Assembly (NCBI GenBank): GCA_035652435.1
Contig: DASRDU010000162.1
Span: 1 to 64,000 of the forward strand
Direction of reading: 5' to 3'
Source: DASRDU01 sp035652435
GTDB taxonomy: Bacteria > Acidobacteriota > Blastocatellia > RBC074
DNA length: 64,000 nt
Shown piece after piece: positions 24,607-33,528 of the stretch (position 1 is the first letter of the stretch; every line of letters starts with the position of its first letter). The notes beneath the pieces are model-generated. The model worked only from the letters and a program-made list of their open reading frames with translations. It ran no database searches and was not told the origin of the DNA. The translations under genes were made by a program, and so were the position numbers.

Positions 24607-27165
24607 ATGAAACTTGTCATACCTGAACTCTCACTCGTCATCCTCGTCGGCACTTCAGGCTCCGGCAAGTCAACCTTTGCGCGGAAGCATTTCAAGCCGA
24701 CCGAAATCCTCTCGTCGGATTACTGCCGCGGGCTCGTCTCTGATGACGAGAACAATCAGGAGGCGACCAGATCAGCCTTCGAAGTGCTGCACTTCATCGC
24801 GGCGAAACGGCTCGAAGCCGGGAAGCTCACAGTCATTGACGCGACCAACGTCCAGCCCGAAGCGCGCAAGCCGCTCGTCGGGCTGGCCCGCGAGTATCAC
24901 GTGCTACCCGTTGCCATCATCCTCAATCTGCCGGAGAAGCTCTGTCAGGAGCGTAACCAGGGTCGGCCTGACCGCAACTTCGGCCCGCATGTCGTCAGGC
25001 AGCAGCATCAGACGTTGCGGCGTTCACTGGGCGGGTTGCAGAAGGAAGGGTTTCGCCACGTCTTCGCGCTGAATTCGCCGGAAGAAGTTGAGGCCGTCAC
25101 AATTGAGCGGCAGAAACTCTGGACCGATCTGAGGCACGAACAGGGGCCGTTCGACATCATCGGCGATGTGCATGGTTGTTGCGACGAACTGGAACTGCTG
25201 CTCGGTAAGCTGGGCTACGAGCGGGCGGATGCGGTCTGGCAGCATCCGCAGGGGCGCAAAGCCGTCTTCGTCGGCGATCTGGTTGATCGCGGGCCGCGCG
25301 TTCTCGACACCATCCGGCTGGTCAAAGCGATGGCCGAAAACAGCAACGCCGTCTGCGTGCCCGGCAACCACGACATCAAGTTCGCGAAGCTGCTGCGCGG
25401 GCGCGACGTCAGAATCGCGCACGGGCTGGGGCAGAGCAAAGCCGAGATCGAAGCGCTGCCTGAACCTGAACGCGGCCAGTTGTCGAACGCGCTCGCCGAC
25501 TTCATCGAATCGCTGGTCAGCCATTACGTCCTGGACGGCGGCAGACTCGTGGTCGCACATGCCGGGATGAAGGAGGCGTTGCAGGGGCGCAGTTCCGGCA
25601 AGGTGCGCGACTTTGCCCTGTACGGCGAAACGACGGGCGAGACCGATGAGTTCGGGCTGCCGGTGCGTTACAACTGGGCGGCGGAATACCGCGGCAGGGC
25701 GATGGTCGTTTACGGCCACACGCCGGTGCCGGAAGCCGAGTGGCTCAATAACACGATCTGCGTTGATACGGGCTGTGTGTTCGGCGGCAAACTGACGGCG
25801 CTGCGTTACCCTGAAAGAGAGCTGGTCTCGGTCCCGGCGGCGCGCGTTTACTACGAATCGCTCAAACCACTCTTCCCTTCCGAACTGGCTTCACCGGCGC
25901 TCTCCGCGCAACAGCAACTCGACGACGTGCTGGACATTGATGACGTGCTGGGCAAGCGGATCGTCAGCACGCGGCTGCAGGGCAACCTGACGATCCGCGA
26001 AGAGAACGCGATTGCCGCGCTCGAAGTGATGAGCCGATTCGCCGCGAATCCGAAGTGGCTGATCTACCTGCCGCCGACGATGTCGCCGCCGGCCGCCACC
26101 CGGCAGCCCGGACTGCTCGAACATCCCACCGAAGCTTTTTCCTACTTCGCCCATGAAGGCGTCGGGCGAGTGGTCTGCGAGGAAAAGCACATGGGTTCGC
26201 GCGCCGTTGTGATCGTCTGCCGCAATGAAGACGCCGCGCGAAAGACTTTTGGCCTGGTGAATGAAGGCACCGGAATTGTTTACACGCGCACGGGGCGGCG
26301 CTTCTTTGAAGACCCGGCGGTCGAAGCTGAGCTTCTGGGTCGGCTGCGCGCTGCGATTGATGCAGCGGGTTTGTGGGAAGAATTCCTTACCGGGTGGTTC
26401 TGTCTTGATTGTGAGCTGATGCCGTGGTCGGCGAAAGCTCAGGAGCTTTTGCGGCAGCAGTACGCGGCGGTCGGAGCGGCTGCGCGTGCGGCGCTGCCTG
26501 AAGCAGTCTCGGCATTGCGAATGGCTGCGGATCGCGGCAGCGACGTGACGGCGCTGATCGAACGTTACCGGCAGCGCGCCGCGGATGTGGAGAATTACGT
26601 GGCGGCTTATCGGCGCTACTGCTGGCCGGTGAATTCGGTGGCGGATTTGAAACTGGCGCCATTTCACCTGCTCGCGACCGAAGGCGCAGTCCACACCGAC
26701 AAGGATCACGTCTGGCAGATGGAGATGCTGGCGCGCGTCTGCCGCGCCGATGCCGAACTGCTGCTGGCGACGCCTTACCGTGTGGTTGATCTGAATGATG
26801 AAGTCAGCCGGAGTGAAGGCGCCTCGTGGTGGGAAGCTTTGACCGAACGCGGCGGCGAAGGGATGGTCGTGAAACCTTTTGATTTCGTCGTCAAAGGCTC
26901 GCGCGGTCTCGCGCAGCCGGCGGTGAAATGCCGCGGGCGCGAATACCTGCGGATCATTTACGGGCCGGAATACACCGCAGGGGAGCATCTGGAGAGGCTG
27001 CGCGAGCGCGGGCTGGGGCGCAAACGCTCGCTGGCCTTGCGCGAGTTCGCGCTGGGCGTCGAATCGCTCGAACGATTCGCCCGCCGCGAACCGCTGCGCC
27101 GCGTTCACGAATGCGTCTTCGGGGTGCTGGCACTGGAAAGCGAACCGGTTGACCCAAGGTTGTGA
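24607..27165 (+). CDS. pnkp: Polynucleotide kinase-phosphatase-ligase (Pnkp), RNA end-healing and sealing enzyme
   Basis: The 852-residue enzyme has the three bacterial Pnkp domains in order. The kinase (residues 1-170) carries the P-loop GTSGSGKS at 15-22 and phosphorylates 5'-OH ends. The metallophosphatase has GDVHG 186-190, GDLVDRG 223-229, GNHD 253-256 and YGHTPVPEAEW near 369, and removes 2',3'-cyclic or 2'-phosphates. The C-terminal ligase-type nucleotidyltransferase has the lysine nucleophile in EKHMG (Lys527) and MVVKPFDFV further on. Length and order match Clostridium thermocellum Pnkp, which works with Hen1 on RNAs cut by ribotoxins. It starts at an ATG shortly after a dispersed repeat. 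All catalytic motifs I can check are present. Confidence 0.95.
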   Translation: MKLVIPELSLVILVGTSGSGKSTFARKHFKPTEILSSDYCRGLVSDDENNQEATRSAFEVLHFIAAKRLEAGKLTVIDATNVQPEARKPLVGLAREYHVLPVAIILNLPEKLCQERNQGRPDRNFGPHVVRQQHQTLRRSLGGLQKEGFRHVFALNSPEEVEAVTIERQKLWTDLRHEQGPFDIIGDVHGCCDELELLLGKLGYERADAVWQHPQGRKAVFVGDLVDRGPRVLDTIRLVKAMAENSNAVCVPGNHDIKFAKLLRGRDVRIAHGLGQSKAEIEALPEPERGQLSNALADFIESLVSHYVLDGGRLVVAHAGMKEALQGRSSGKVRDFALYGETTGETDEFGLPVRYNWAAEYRGRAMVVYGHTPVPEAEWLNNTICVDTGCVFGGKLTALRYPERELVSVPAARVYYESLKPLFPSELASPALSAQQQLDDVLDIDDVLGKRIVSTRLQGNLTIREENAIAALEVMSRFAANPKWLIYLPPTMSPPAATRQPGLLEHPTEAFSYFAHEGVGRVVCEEKHMGSRAVVIVCRNEDAARKTFGLVNEGTGIVYTRTGRRFFEDPAVEAELLGRLRAAIDAAGLWEEFLTGWFCLDCELMPWSAKAQELLRQQYAAVGAAARAALPEAVSALRMAADRGSDVTALIERYRQRAADVENYVAAYRRYCWPVNSVADLKLAPFHLLATEGAVHTDKDHVWQMEMLARVCRADAELLLATPYRVVDLNDEVSRSEGASWWEALTERGGEGMVVKPFDFVVKGSRGLAQPAVKCRGREYLRIIYGPEYTAGEHLERLRERGLGRKRSLALREFALGVESLERFARREPLRRVHECVFGVLALESEPVDPRL

Positions 27166-27357
27166 ATTGAATCTGCGGTAGCGGCGAGCGTGAGTGAGCA
27201 GAGACATTGCAACAGGCTCTGTGCAGGATCGCAGCTCGATTACGCTCGCCGTAATCGTACCAGAGTGCCGGCTGCGAGCTGTCCACTCGCCCCCGCCTGT
27301 GGTAAATTCACGTCGCTTTCACACGCATTCCCAACTTCATTGCCAACGGAGGAATTT

Positions 27358-28266
27358 ATGATGACGAGGATTCACCGTCTTTTCGGCTGTGCCGTTCTGC
27401 TCGTGGTCGCGCTCGCGGTCACGGCCCTGGCACAGACGCCCGCAACCAGGCAGGTCGAAGTCTTCGGCCAGAAGATCAATTACGTCGAAGCCGGTGCCGG
27501 GCCGAATGTGATTCTGCTGCACGGGCTCGGCGGGGACACAACCAACTGGGCAATGACTGTCCCGGCGCTCGCGCAGAATTATCATGTCTGGGTGCCGGAT
27601 CAGATCGGCTTCGGCCAGTCTGACAAGCCGCTGATCAATTACCGCGTGGCCACGCTCGTCGAATTCCTCAACGGCTTCTGCAAAAAAGTCGGGATTGAAA
27701 AAGCCTCGCTCGTCGGCAATTCGCTGGGCGGGTGGACGGCGGCGGCCTTTGCCATCGCCTACCCCGATAAGGTGGAAAAGCTCGTGCTGGTGGACGCGGC
27801 CGGTTATTCGCCGGAACACTGGGGCGGGCCGAAGCTGGTGCGCGAGCAGATGCTGCGCCTGAATCCGGCGACCCCGTCGGAACTCAGGGAAATGCTGAAG
27901 GTGGTCTTTTATAACAAGGCAATGCTGACCGACGCTTTCGCCGAGCAGGCTTTCGCGGCGAAGCTCAGGCGCAACGACGGGTATACGGTCAACCAGTTCA
28001 TCGAATCAATCCTGCGCGGCGAAGATTATCTTGACGGCAAAACGAAGGGCATCAAGGCCCCGACGCTCGTGGTCTGGGGGCGCGAGGACGCGCTGACGCC
28101 GCTCGCAATCGGCGAGGCATTCGCCAAAGACATCCCCGGCGCGCGGACCGAGTACATTGACAAGTGCGGGCATGTGCCGCAGATCGAATGCGCCGCGCCG
28201 TTCAATCAGGCGCTGCTCAAATTCCTCGGCGGGGCGGCTTCGACGGCACAGACTCACACGAAGTGA
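27358..28266 (+). CDS. Exported alpha/beta-hydrolase
   Basis: The 302-residue protein has a signal peptide (GCAVLLVVALAVTALAQ) followed by an alpha/beta-hydrolase fold. It shows the oxyanion-hole HGLGG (55-59), nucleophile elbow GNSLGG with Ser122, Asp244 in GREDALTP and His272 in CGHVPQIE. The substrate is unknown; close relatives include esterases and C-C bond hydrolases. The start is the ATG at 27358 because AACGGAGG lies 6 bases upstream and the signal peptide then starts correctly; the frame extends further upstream without support. It lies between pnkp and the kinase-domain paralogue, with no obvious functional link to either. Confidence 0.87.
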   Translation: MMTRIHRLFGCAVLLVVALAVTALAQTPATRQVEVFGQKINYVEAGAGPNVILLHGLGGDTTNWAMTVPALAQNYHVWVPDQIGFGQSDKPLINYRVATLVEFLNGFCKKVGIEKASLVGNSLGGWTAAAFAIAYPDKVEKLVLVDAAGYSPEHWGGPKLVREQMLRLNPATPSELREMLKVVFYNKAMLTDAFAEQAFAAKLRRNDGYTVNQFIESILRGEDYLDGKTKGIKAPTLVVWGREDALTPLAIGEAFAKDIPGARTEYIDKCGHVPQIECAAPFNQALLKFLGGAASTAQTHTK

Positions 28267-28273
28267 CAAGTCA

Positions 28274-28813
28274 TTGCAGCCGGCAAAGCCACTCAAACTG
28301 GACATCCCTGAACCCTCTCTGGTTCTCCTGATCGGCGCGTCGGGTTCCGGCAAGTCAACTTTTGCGCGCAAACATTTCAAGCCGACCGAAGTACTGTCAT
28401 CCGATTTCTTTCGCAGTCTGGTCTCCGACGACGAGAATGATCAGAGTGTCTCCAGAGATGCCTTCAGGGTTCTGCACCTCGTCGCGGCGAAGCGGCTGGC
28501 CGCCGGGAAGCTGACGGTGATTGATGCGACAAACGTGCTGCCGGAAGCGCGCAGGCCGCTCGTCAGGCTGGCCCGCAGGTATCACGTGCCGCACGTCGCG
28601 ATTGTTTTCAACCTGCCGGAAAGGGTTTGTCTGGAGCGTCACCACGCGCGGACTGATCGCGACTTCAGCCCGCAGGTCATCAGCGAACATCATCAGCAAC
28701 TGTGCCATTCACTGCCGCGGCTGCCGCGCGAGGGCTTCCGGCACGTCTTCACTCTCACTTCACCCGAAGAAGTTGGCGCCGTGACGATTGAACGTGTGCC
28801 GTCCGGCGCTTGA
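28274..28813 (+). CDS. Stand-alone Pnkp-type kinase domain (AAA/P-loop, paralogue of Pnkp N-terminus)
   Basis: The 179-residue protein is nearly collinear with the first 170 residues of Pnkp in this window. Shared blocks include GASGSGKS (P-loop, 21-28), FARKHFKPTEVLSSDF, LVSDDEN, GKLTVIDATNV and EGFRHVFTLTSPEEV. It ends where the phosphatase would begin in Pnkp, so it is a single-domain 5'-OH polynucleotide kinase candidate. No ATG is available. An in-frame TTG at 28274, 8 bases after the hydrolase gene ends, gives an N-terminus like that of Pnkp (KLDIPEPSLVLL). The duplication could back up or regulate Pnkp, or act on another nucleic acid. Confidence 0.85.
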   Translation: MQPAKPLKLDIPEPSLVLLIGASGSGKSTFARKHFKPTEVLSSDFFRSLVSDDENDQSVSRDAFRVLHLVAAKRLAAGKLTVIDATNVLPEARRPLVRLARRYHVPHVAIVFNLPERVCLERHHARTDRDFSPQVISEHHQQLCHSLPRLPREGFRHVFTLTSPEEVGAVTIERVPSGA

Positions 28814-28899
28814 TAACGCGGATGATTTGCCCGGGGAGGCTGATTCTGTGGCAGAATCAGCCGCAACATCTCTCAGGCGGTCACCGAAAACTCTCGCTT

Positions 28900-30309
28900 A
28901 TGAATGATCAACCAACGGATCATCCCGCGGCCCAGGAGCCACCACATCTGGTTCGTCATTTCGGCACGCTTCAGGCGACGGCGCTGAACATGTCGAACAT
29001 GATCGGAATCGGCCCGTTCATCACGATCCCGCTGCTGATGAGCGCCCTGGGCGGGCCGCAGGCGATGGCCGGGTGGTTCGTGGCCGCACTGATCGTCACC
29101 TGCGACGGGATGGTGTGGAGCGAGCTGGGCGCGGCGATGCCCGGTTCGGGCGGGAGCTACGTGTTCCTGCGCGATGCTTTCGGGCGTGAGACTTTCGGCA
29201 GGCTGATGGCTTTTCTGTTCATCTGGCAGTTCATCCTGAGCGGCCCGCTCGAAATCGCTTCGGGCTATATTGGCTTTGCCCAGTACCTCCGTTACGTGTG
29301 GAATGGGCTGAGTGAAAATCAGGTGAAGCTGATCGCCGCCGCAGTCGGCGGCGTCAACATCGTGTTGCTCTATCGCCGGATCAATCATATTGGCAAAATC
29401 ACCGTCAGCCTGTGGGTCGGAACTTTGATTACGACCGGCGTCGTGATCGCGACCGGCGCGGTCAACTTTGACCCGAAGCTGGCGTTCGACTTCCCGCCGG
29501 GTGATTACAGATTTTCGCTCGGCCTGTTGTTCGGGCTCGGCGCGGCTTCGCAGTTCGGAGTTTACGACTACCTCGGTTATTACGACATCTGCTATCTCGG
29601 CGACGAAGTCCGGAACCCCGGCAAAGTTATTCCCCGCTCCGTCATCATCAGCATCATTGCGGTTGCCCTGATCTACTTCGCGACCAACCTTTCGATCATC
29701 GGCGTCGTTCACTGGCGCCAGTTCGTCCCGGCGGAACTGACCCGCCCGCTCTCTGATTTCGTCGTCTCAATAATGATGGAAAAGATTTACGGCTCGGGCT
29801 TCGCTACGGTCTTTACATTCCTGATTCTATGGACGGCGTTCGGGTCGGTTTTTGCGCTGCTGCTCGGTTATTCGAGGATTCCTTATGCGGCGGCGCGCGA
29901 CGGCTATTTCTTCGGCATCTTCAGCCGGCTGCATCCGAAGAAAAACTTCCCGCACATTTCGCTCGTCCTGATCGGGATGATTGCCATTGTGTGCAGCTTC
30001 TTTCCGCTCGACAAAGTTATTGCCGCCCTGCTGACGACGCGGATTCTCGTGCAATTTATTGGGCAGATTTTTGCCGTCATGCTGCTCAGAAAGCATGCGC
30101 CCGGGATGCCCCGGCCTTACCGCATCTGGCTCTATCCGCTGCCGGCGCTGATCGCGCTCGTCGGGTGGGTTTTCATTTTCGCGACCTCAGATCTGTGGCC
30201 TGTTCTATTCGGCCTGGGGACGCTCGGGCTGGGCGTCGTGTGCTTTCTGGCATGGTCGTGGCGCGCGCGCAAATGGCCATTTATGGATCAGGCGACAGCG
30301 GCCGAATAA
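28900..30309 (+). CDS. APC-superfamily amino-acid permease
   Basis: The 469-residue integral membrane protein of the amino acid-polyamine-organocation superfamily has 12 predicted helices. The first carries ALNMSNMIGIGPFITIPLL, the unwound substrate-binding helix 1 typical of the family, followed by GSGGSYVFLRDAFG. It probably exchanges or imports an amino acid; the substrate cannot be read. The ATG at 28900 gives the usual short polar tail, although its ribosome site is poor. The frame extends to 28810 without a better start. The gene is isolated from the kinase gene by about 85 bases. Confidence 0.88.
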   Translation: MNDQPTDHPAAQEPPHLVRHFGTLQATALNMSNMIGIGPFITIPLLMSALGGPQAMAGWFVAALIVTCDGMVWSELGAAMPGSGGSYVFLRDAFGRETFGRLMAFLFIWQFILSGPLEIASGYIGFAQYLRYVWNGLSENQVKLIAAAVGGVNIVLLYRRINHIGKITVSLWVGTLITTGVVIATGAVNFDPKLAFDFPPGDYRFSLGLLFGLGAASQFGVYDYLGYYDICYLGDEVRNPGKVIPRSVIISIIAVALIYFATNLSIIGVVHWRQFVPAELTRPLSDFVVSIMMEKIYGSGFATVFTFLILWTAFGSVFALLLGYSRIPYAAARDGYFFGIFSRLHPKKNFPHISLVLIGMIAIVCSFFPLDKVIAALLTTRILVQFIGQIFAVMLLRKHAPGMPRPYRIWLYPLPALIALVGWVFIFATSDLWPVLFGLGTLGLGVVCFLAWSWRARKWPFMDQATAAE

Positions 30310-30690
30310 TGAGACAGCCGCTATCCCATATCGGTTACCCTCCCGACGCAATCGGTCATCAGCCCGGCGAGGGCAATCTCTCCCATCAACTTAAATTCAG
30401 AGCCTGCCATTATTTAGTGGGCCGGCCGGGGCGCAGGGTCTGGTGGTACGGGGCTTGCAAAACTGACCGGCGTGCGAGCAATCTTTGAAGCATCCGGTCA
30501 GGGATTTTATTCAGACCCGGCGATGAAGCCGGCACTCTTATCCAGCGTGCAAAGATCGTCAAAGGATGGTTTTTCTGCTACCATCACCCCTGACCGTGAG
30601 TAATTGCCAATAGCGTCTGAAGCAGAAATGATGTAAGGACCCCTTGCCTGACATCGGGCGCGAAGCCCGGAAAGACAAAGAGGGTTAGCA
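30310..30690. other. Intergenic region with a 5'-leader hairpin
   Basis: No gene is supported in these 381 bases. Near its right end, CGGGC (30655-30659) pairs with GCCCG (30665-30669) around a GCGAA loop, 21 bases before the ATG of the charged secreted protein. It could act as a leader structure. No known riboswitch consensus was matched. Confidence 0.4.
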
Positions 30691-30909
30691 ATGATGAGGT
30701 TTATCAGAAATCTGATCGCAGTAATGATGATCAGTCTGACGCTGACAGTCGGCTGCTCTTTCAGCGCGCTGGCTCAGGACAAGGGCAAACGGCCGGAGCA
30801 GCCACAGAAGGAAAAAGACAAGGTCAAGGAGAACGACAAGGGAAAGGAACGTGACCAGCGAGGTCGCGATCGCGACAACAGGGGGAAGGACGACCGCAAG
30901 AAACCCTGA
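30691..30909 (+). CDS. Small secreted protein with a highly charged tail
   Basis: The 72-residue protein has a clear signal peptide (IRNLIAVMMISLTLTVGCSF through SALAQ). It is followed by about 43 residues made almost only of Lys, Asp, Glu, Arg, Gln and Gly (DKGKRPEQPQKEKDK onward), which must be unstructured. GAGGGTTAGCA gives a ribosome site before the first of two ATG codons, and a textbook terminator follows. The cysteine in VGCSF could also suggest a lipoprotein, but the box is weak. The function is unknown; binding to polyanions or minerals at the surface is conceivable. Confidence 0.7.
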   Translation: MMRFIRNLIAVMMISLTLTVGCSFSALAQDKGKRPEQPQKEKDKVKENDKGKERDQRGRDRDNRGKDDRKKP

Positions 30910-30963
30910 CGCTCAATACCCGAAACCGGAATTTTCAGTTTAATTCTCTCTCCGTACTCTGCT

Positions 30964-30999
30964 AACCCGCTGTTGGAATCCGACAGCGGGTTCTTTTTT
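30964..30999 (+). terminator. Rho-independent terminator
   Basis: AACCCGCTGT (30964-30973) pairs exactly with ACAGCGGGTT (30983-30992) around a 9-base loop, followed by CTTTTTT. It ends the charged secreted-protein gene. Confidence 0.95.
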
Positions 31000-31032
31000 G
31001 CCCGGAGAGGGACGGGGGCGAGCCGGCAGATT

Positions 31033-31302
31033 TTACTGAGGCGGGAAGAACGGCTGAGGCGAGTTAATTCGGTTCGCGTAATAGAGTGCGAGGATGGTTG
31101 TGAGGATGAGAATCACAATGAAATATATATAGGTGCGGACCGTGATCTTTGTATCAACGTGCCTCCCCTTGGATATCCAGCCGCGCCATTCACACCCCTT
31201 ACACCGATAGATCCGGTAGCCGCTCATAACCTTGAACAACTTCTCGCCGAAGGTGCGAGTATGTGACCTGTGAGCTTCAGCACCACATACGGGGCAGATC
31301 AT
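31033..31302 (-). CDS. Zinc-ribbon protein with a C-terminal membrane anchor
   Basis: The 89-residue protein carries CPVCG at residues 3-7 and CKGCEWRG at 34-41, which form a zinc ribbon. A single membrane helix (TYIYFIVILILTTILALYY) near the C-terminus leaves the ribbon in the cytoplasm. AGGAG about 9 bases before the ATG supports the start. The family and role are unknown. Such tail-anchored ribbons are often paired with membrane complexes, but no partner is seen nearby. Confidence 0.68.
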   Translation of the reverse strand: MICPVCGAEAHRSHTRTFGEKLFKVMSGYRIYRCKGCEWRGWISKGRHVDTKITVRTYIYFIVILILTTILALYYANRINSPQPFFPPQ

Positions 31303-31706
31303 AGTAATGTCTCCTCTCAGTTGGGGGAAAACTGCACGAGGTCCGTCTGACTACTGCTGATCGCCCTCAAACGGCTGCGGCGATGGCGGAGGTTTTACTT
31401 CCCGGCGAAAGAGCTGTTTCCGTCAAGCCCGCAGATCAGGCCGAAACCCTGGCCCGGTCTGCGAATCCCGGTAATAAAGTACAGGATCACGTGCCGATTG
31501 TGAAAGCCTCGGCCCGGACAGTTCGCCGGCGCTATCAGGTCAGACTGCTTTTCAGGTGTGGCAGCGGGAGGTGAATCCGAAGAAGCGCCCCGGAGGGGTG
31601 TGCGGGAATCAGAAACCCGGCAAACAGGGTCAGTCGCAGGGTGTCTTTGGATTCCTGCAGGAGGCAGGTGAAGTCAGTCGAGTAGTTCGGGGCCAGAGCC
31701 CCCAGG
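31303..31706. other. Intergenic region at the end of the polysaccharide locus
   Basis: This 404-base gap lies between the 3' end of the leftward polysaccharide locus and the zinc-ribbon gene. A 63-codon rightward frame starting at 31383 has no homologue I recognise and is not called. No terminator hairpin for the long locus was evident. Confidence 0.4.
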
Positions 31707-33461
31707 CTACTCGAATCGGATGCTCATCTTCCTTGGGCTTACACCGAGGCTGCGCAGATCCTCAAGGATGTTATCAGGGATCTTGAAACTCGAGATCAGC
31801 ACTTCATTGACGCCGTGCTGGCGGATGACGTCGGGCATTTCGCCGACGTCGAAAATCCGGTAGCCGTGAATGACCTTGCCCCTCTTGCGGTAGTCATCGT
31901 CAACGAACCCGACCGGACGGTAGCGGTGATCCGGATTGTTGAGGATTTCGCGGATCAGCATCTCCCCGCTGTCGCCGGCCCCGTAAATCAGCACGGGACG
32001 GGCATCGGGGTGGAATTTCGCGCGCCCTTCGACGAGCGTCCGCATCAGCCGGAATGACAACCGGGTAAGGGCCATCAGGCAGAGCAGCAGCACCCCGTTG
32101 AGAATCGAGGCGCCGCGCGAAGGGCCGCGAAAATGGTACAGCACCAGCACGACGACGGCGCTGAAGGAGGTCGCCAGCGCGACTGATTTCGCAATCGTCA
32201 CCAGATCGGAAATCCCCGTGTAACGCCACATCCCGCGGTAGACGCCGCCCACGAGCAGGAACGGCATCTGCAGCACGATCACCAGCGGCAAGGTCTTCAT
32301 CACCACCTCAAGCTGTTCCTTCGGCAGGTTGCCGTCGAACCGCAGCAGGTATGCGCCGTAATAGGCCATCACGACCAGCACGGCGTCCAGCAGCACTTCA
32401 AAAATGCGCCGCTTGTATGAAAAATCCCAGAGGCCCCTGATGATCGCGTTGCCCGCCGGCTGCGCGCCCTCTTCGTAAACGCGCACCATCCCCAGATACA
32501 TGCCGACGAACAGCACGATCAGCGCAAAGCCCGGGATCACGAGCAGGATGACTTCGAGGTTGAGCCACCTCACCATGAGCGCCAGCGATCCTGAGACCGC
32601 GGCGAACAGGTAGAGCATCATCACCGCGCGCCGCTCCGACATGCCCAAAGCCACCAGCCGGTGCGAGGTGTGATCCCGCCCGCCCTGCGAGACCGACCGG
32701 CCGGCCAGCTTCCGTGTCACCGTCACCAGACAGGTGTCCAGAATCGGGATCATCAGGATCAGCACCGGGGTAAACAGCACCGCCGTCAGGTTGCGCGTGC
32801 GCCCGTAATCACTGAGCAGCGCCGTGCCGCCCAGTGCGAACCCCAGGAAGGTCGAGCCGCAATCCCCCATGAAGATCGAGGCCGGATTGAAATTGAAGAC
32901 CAGAAACCCGAGGCACGCCCCGCCGAGCAGCGCCGGGATGATCGCGGCGTCCGGCTGCCCGCTCATCAGGAACGTGACCAGCAGAAAGACGCACGAGATC
33001 AGCGAAATGCCCCCGGCCAGACCGTCCATGTTGTCGAGCAGGTTGATCGCGTTCGTGATGCCGGTGAGCCAGAAGATCGTGATCAGGTCATTGACGATTT
33101 CGTAGCCCGTCCACGGCAGTTTCAGGCCGCTGTAGACCACCATCGCCGCGAGCATCAGCTGCGCCACCAGCCGGATGTAAGGCTTGAGCGGCCTGAGGTC
33201 GTCAATGAGTCCGATGACGAAAAGCGCCGCGCTCGCCCCCAGCACCGGCAGCGCGTTGCTGGTCTTCGGCGCGAAGACGAGCCAGCCGAGCGTGAACGCC
33301 GAATAAATCGCCACGCCGCCCAGCATGGCCGTCGGCTTCTGGTGCCAGCGGTCCGTCCTGGGTTTGGCGACCGCGCCGAGGCGGTGCGCGAGCGCACGCA
33401 CCGCCAGCGTCAGCGCCAGGCCGAGCAGAAAAGTGAAAAGACTTCCGATGATCAGTTGCAT
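31707..33461 (-). CDS. WecA/MraY-like sugar-phosphate transferase fused to a CapD-type N-terminal region
   Basis: The 584-residue membrane protein has two parts. Residues 1-330 are a WecA/TagO-like GT4 polyprenyl-phosphate transferase with GLIDDLRPL, NAINLLDNMDGLAGG, FMGDCGST and GGRDHTSHRL. It would start glycan chains by loading a sugar-1-phosphate on undecaprenyl phosphate. Residues 345-460 are four more membrane helices, and 488-584 a Rossmann-like domain (VLIYGAGDSGEMLIREIL). This second half resembles the N-terminal half of CapD/FlaA1-type dehydratases but lacks their catalytic SDR domain. It is the last gene of the locus. The fused half may sense or bind the nucleotide sugar; that is inference. 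Confidence 0.86.
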   Translation of the reverse strand: MQLIIGSLFTFLLGLALTLAVRALAHRLGAVAKPRTDRWHQKPTAMLGGVAIYSAFTLGWLVFAPKTSNALPVLGASAALFVIGLIDDLRPLKPYIRLVAQLMLAAMVVYSGLKLPWTGYEIVNDLITIFWLTGITNAINLLDNMDGLAGGISLISCVFLLVTFLMSGQPDAAIIPALLGGACLGFLVFNFNPASIFMGDCGSTFLGFALGGTALLSDYGRTRNLTAVLFTPVLILMIPILDTCLVTVTRKLAGRSVSQGGRDHTSHRLVALGMSERRAVMMLYLFAAVSGSLALMVRWLNLEVILLVIPGFALIVLFVGMYLGMVRVYEEGAQPAGNAIIRGLWDFSYKRRIFEVLLDAVLVVMAYYGAYLLRFDGNLPKEQLEVVMKTLPLVIVLQMPFLLVGGVYRGMWRYTGISDLVTIAKSVALATSFSAVVVLVLYHFRGPSRGASILNGVLLLCLMALTRLSFRLMRTLVEGRAKFHPDARPVLIYGAGDSGEMLIREILNNPDHRYRPVGFVDDDYRKRGKVIHGYRIFDVGEMPDVIRQHGVNEVLISSFKIPDNILEDLRSLGVSPRKMSIRFE

Positions 33462-33528
33462 GTCAATTGACTACTCAGGGCAGGGCTAACAGCGGGGGCT
33501 TCACTGATCTTTATTCAATCGGGGAGCT

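Noticed and set aside
31383..31574. Possible 63-residue gene
   Set aside because: No convincing ribosome site, family or structural feature.
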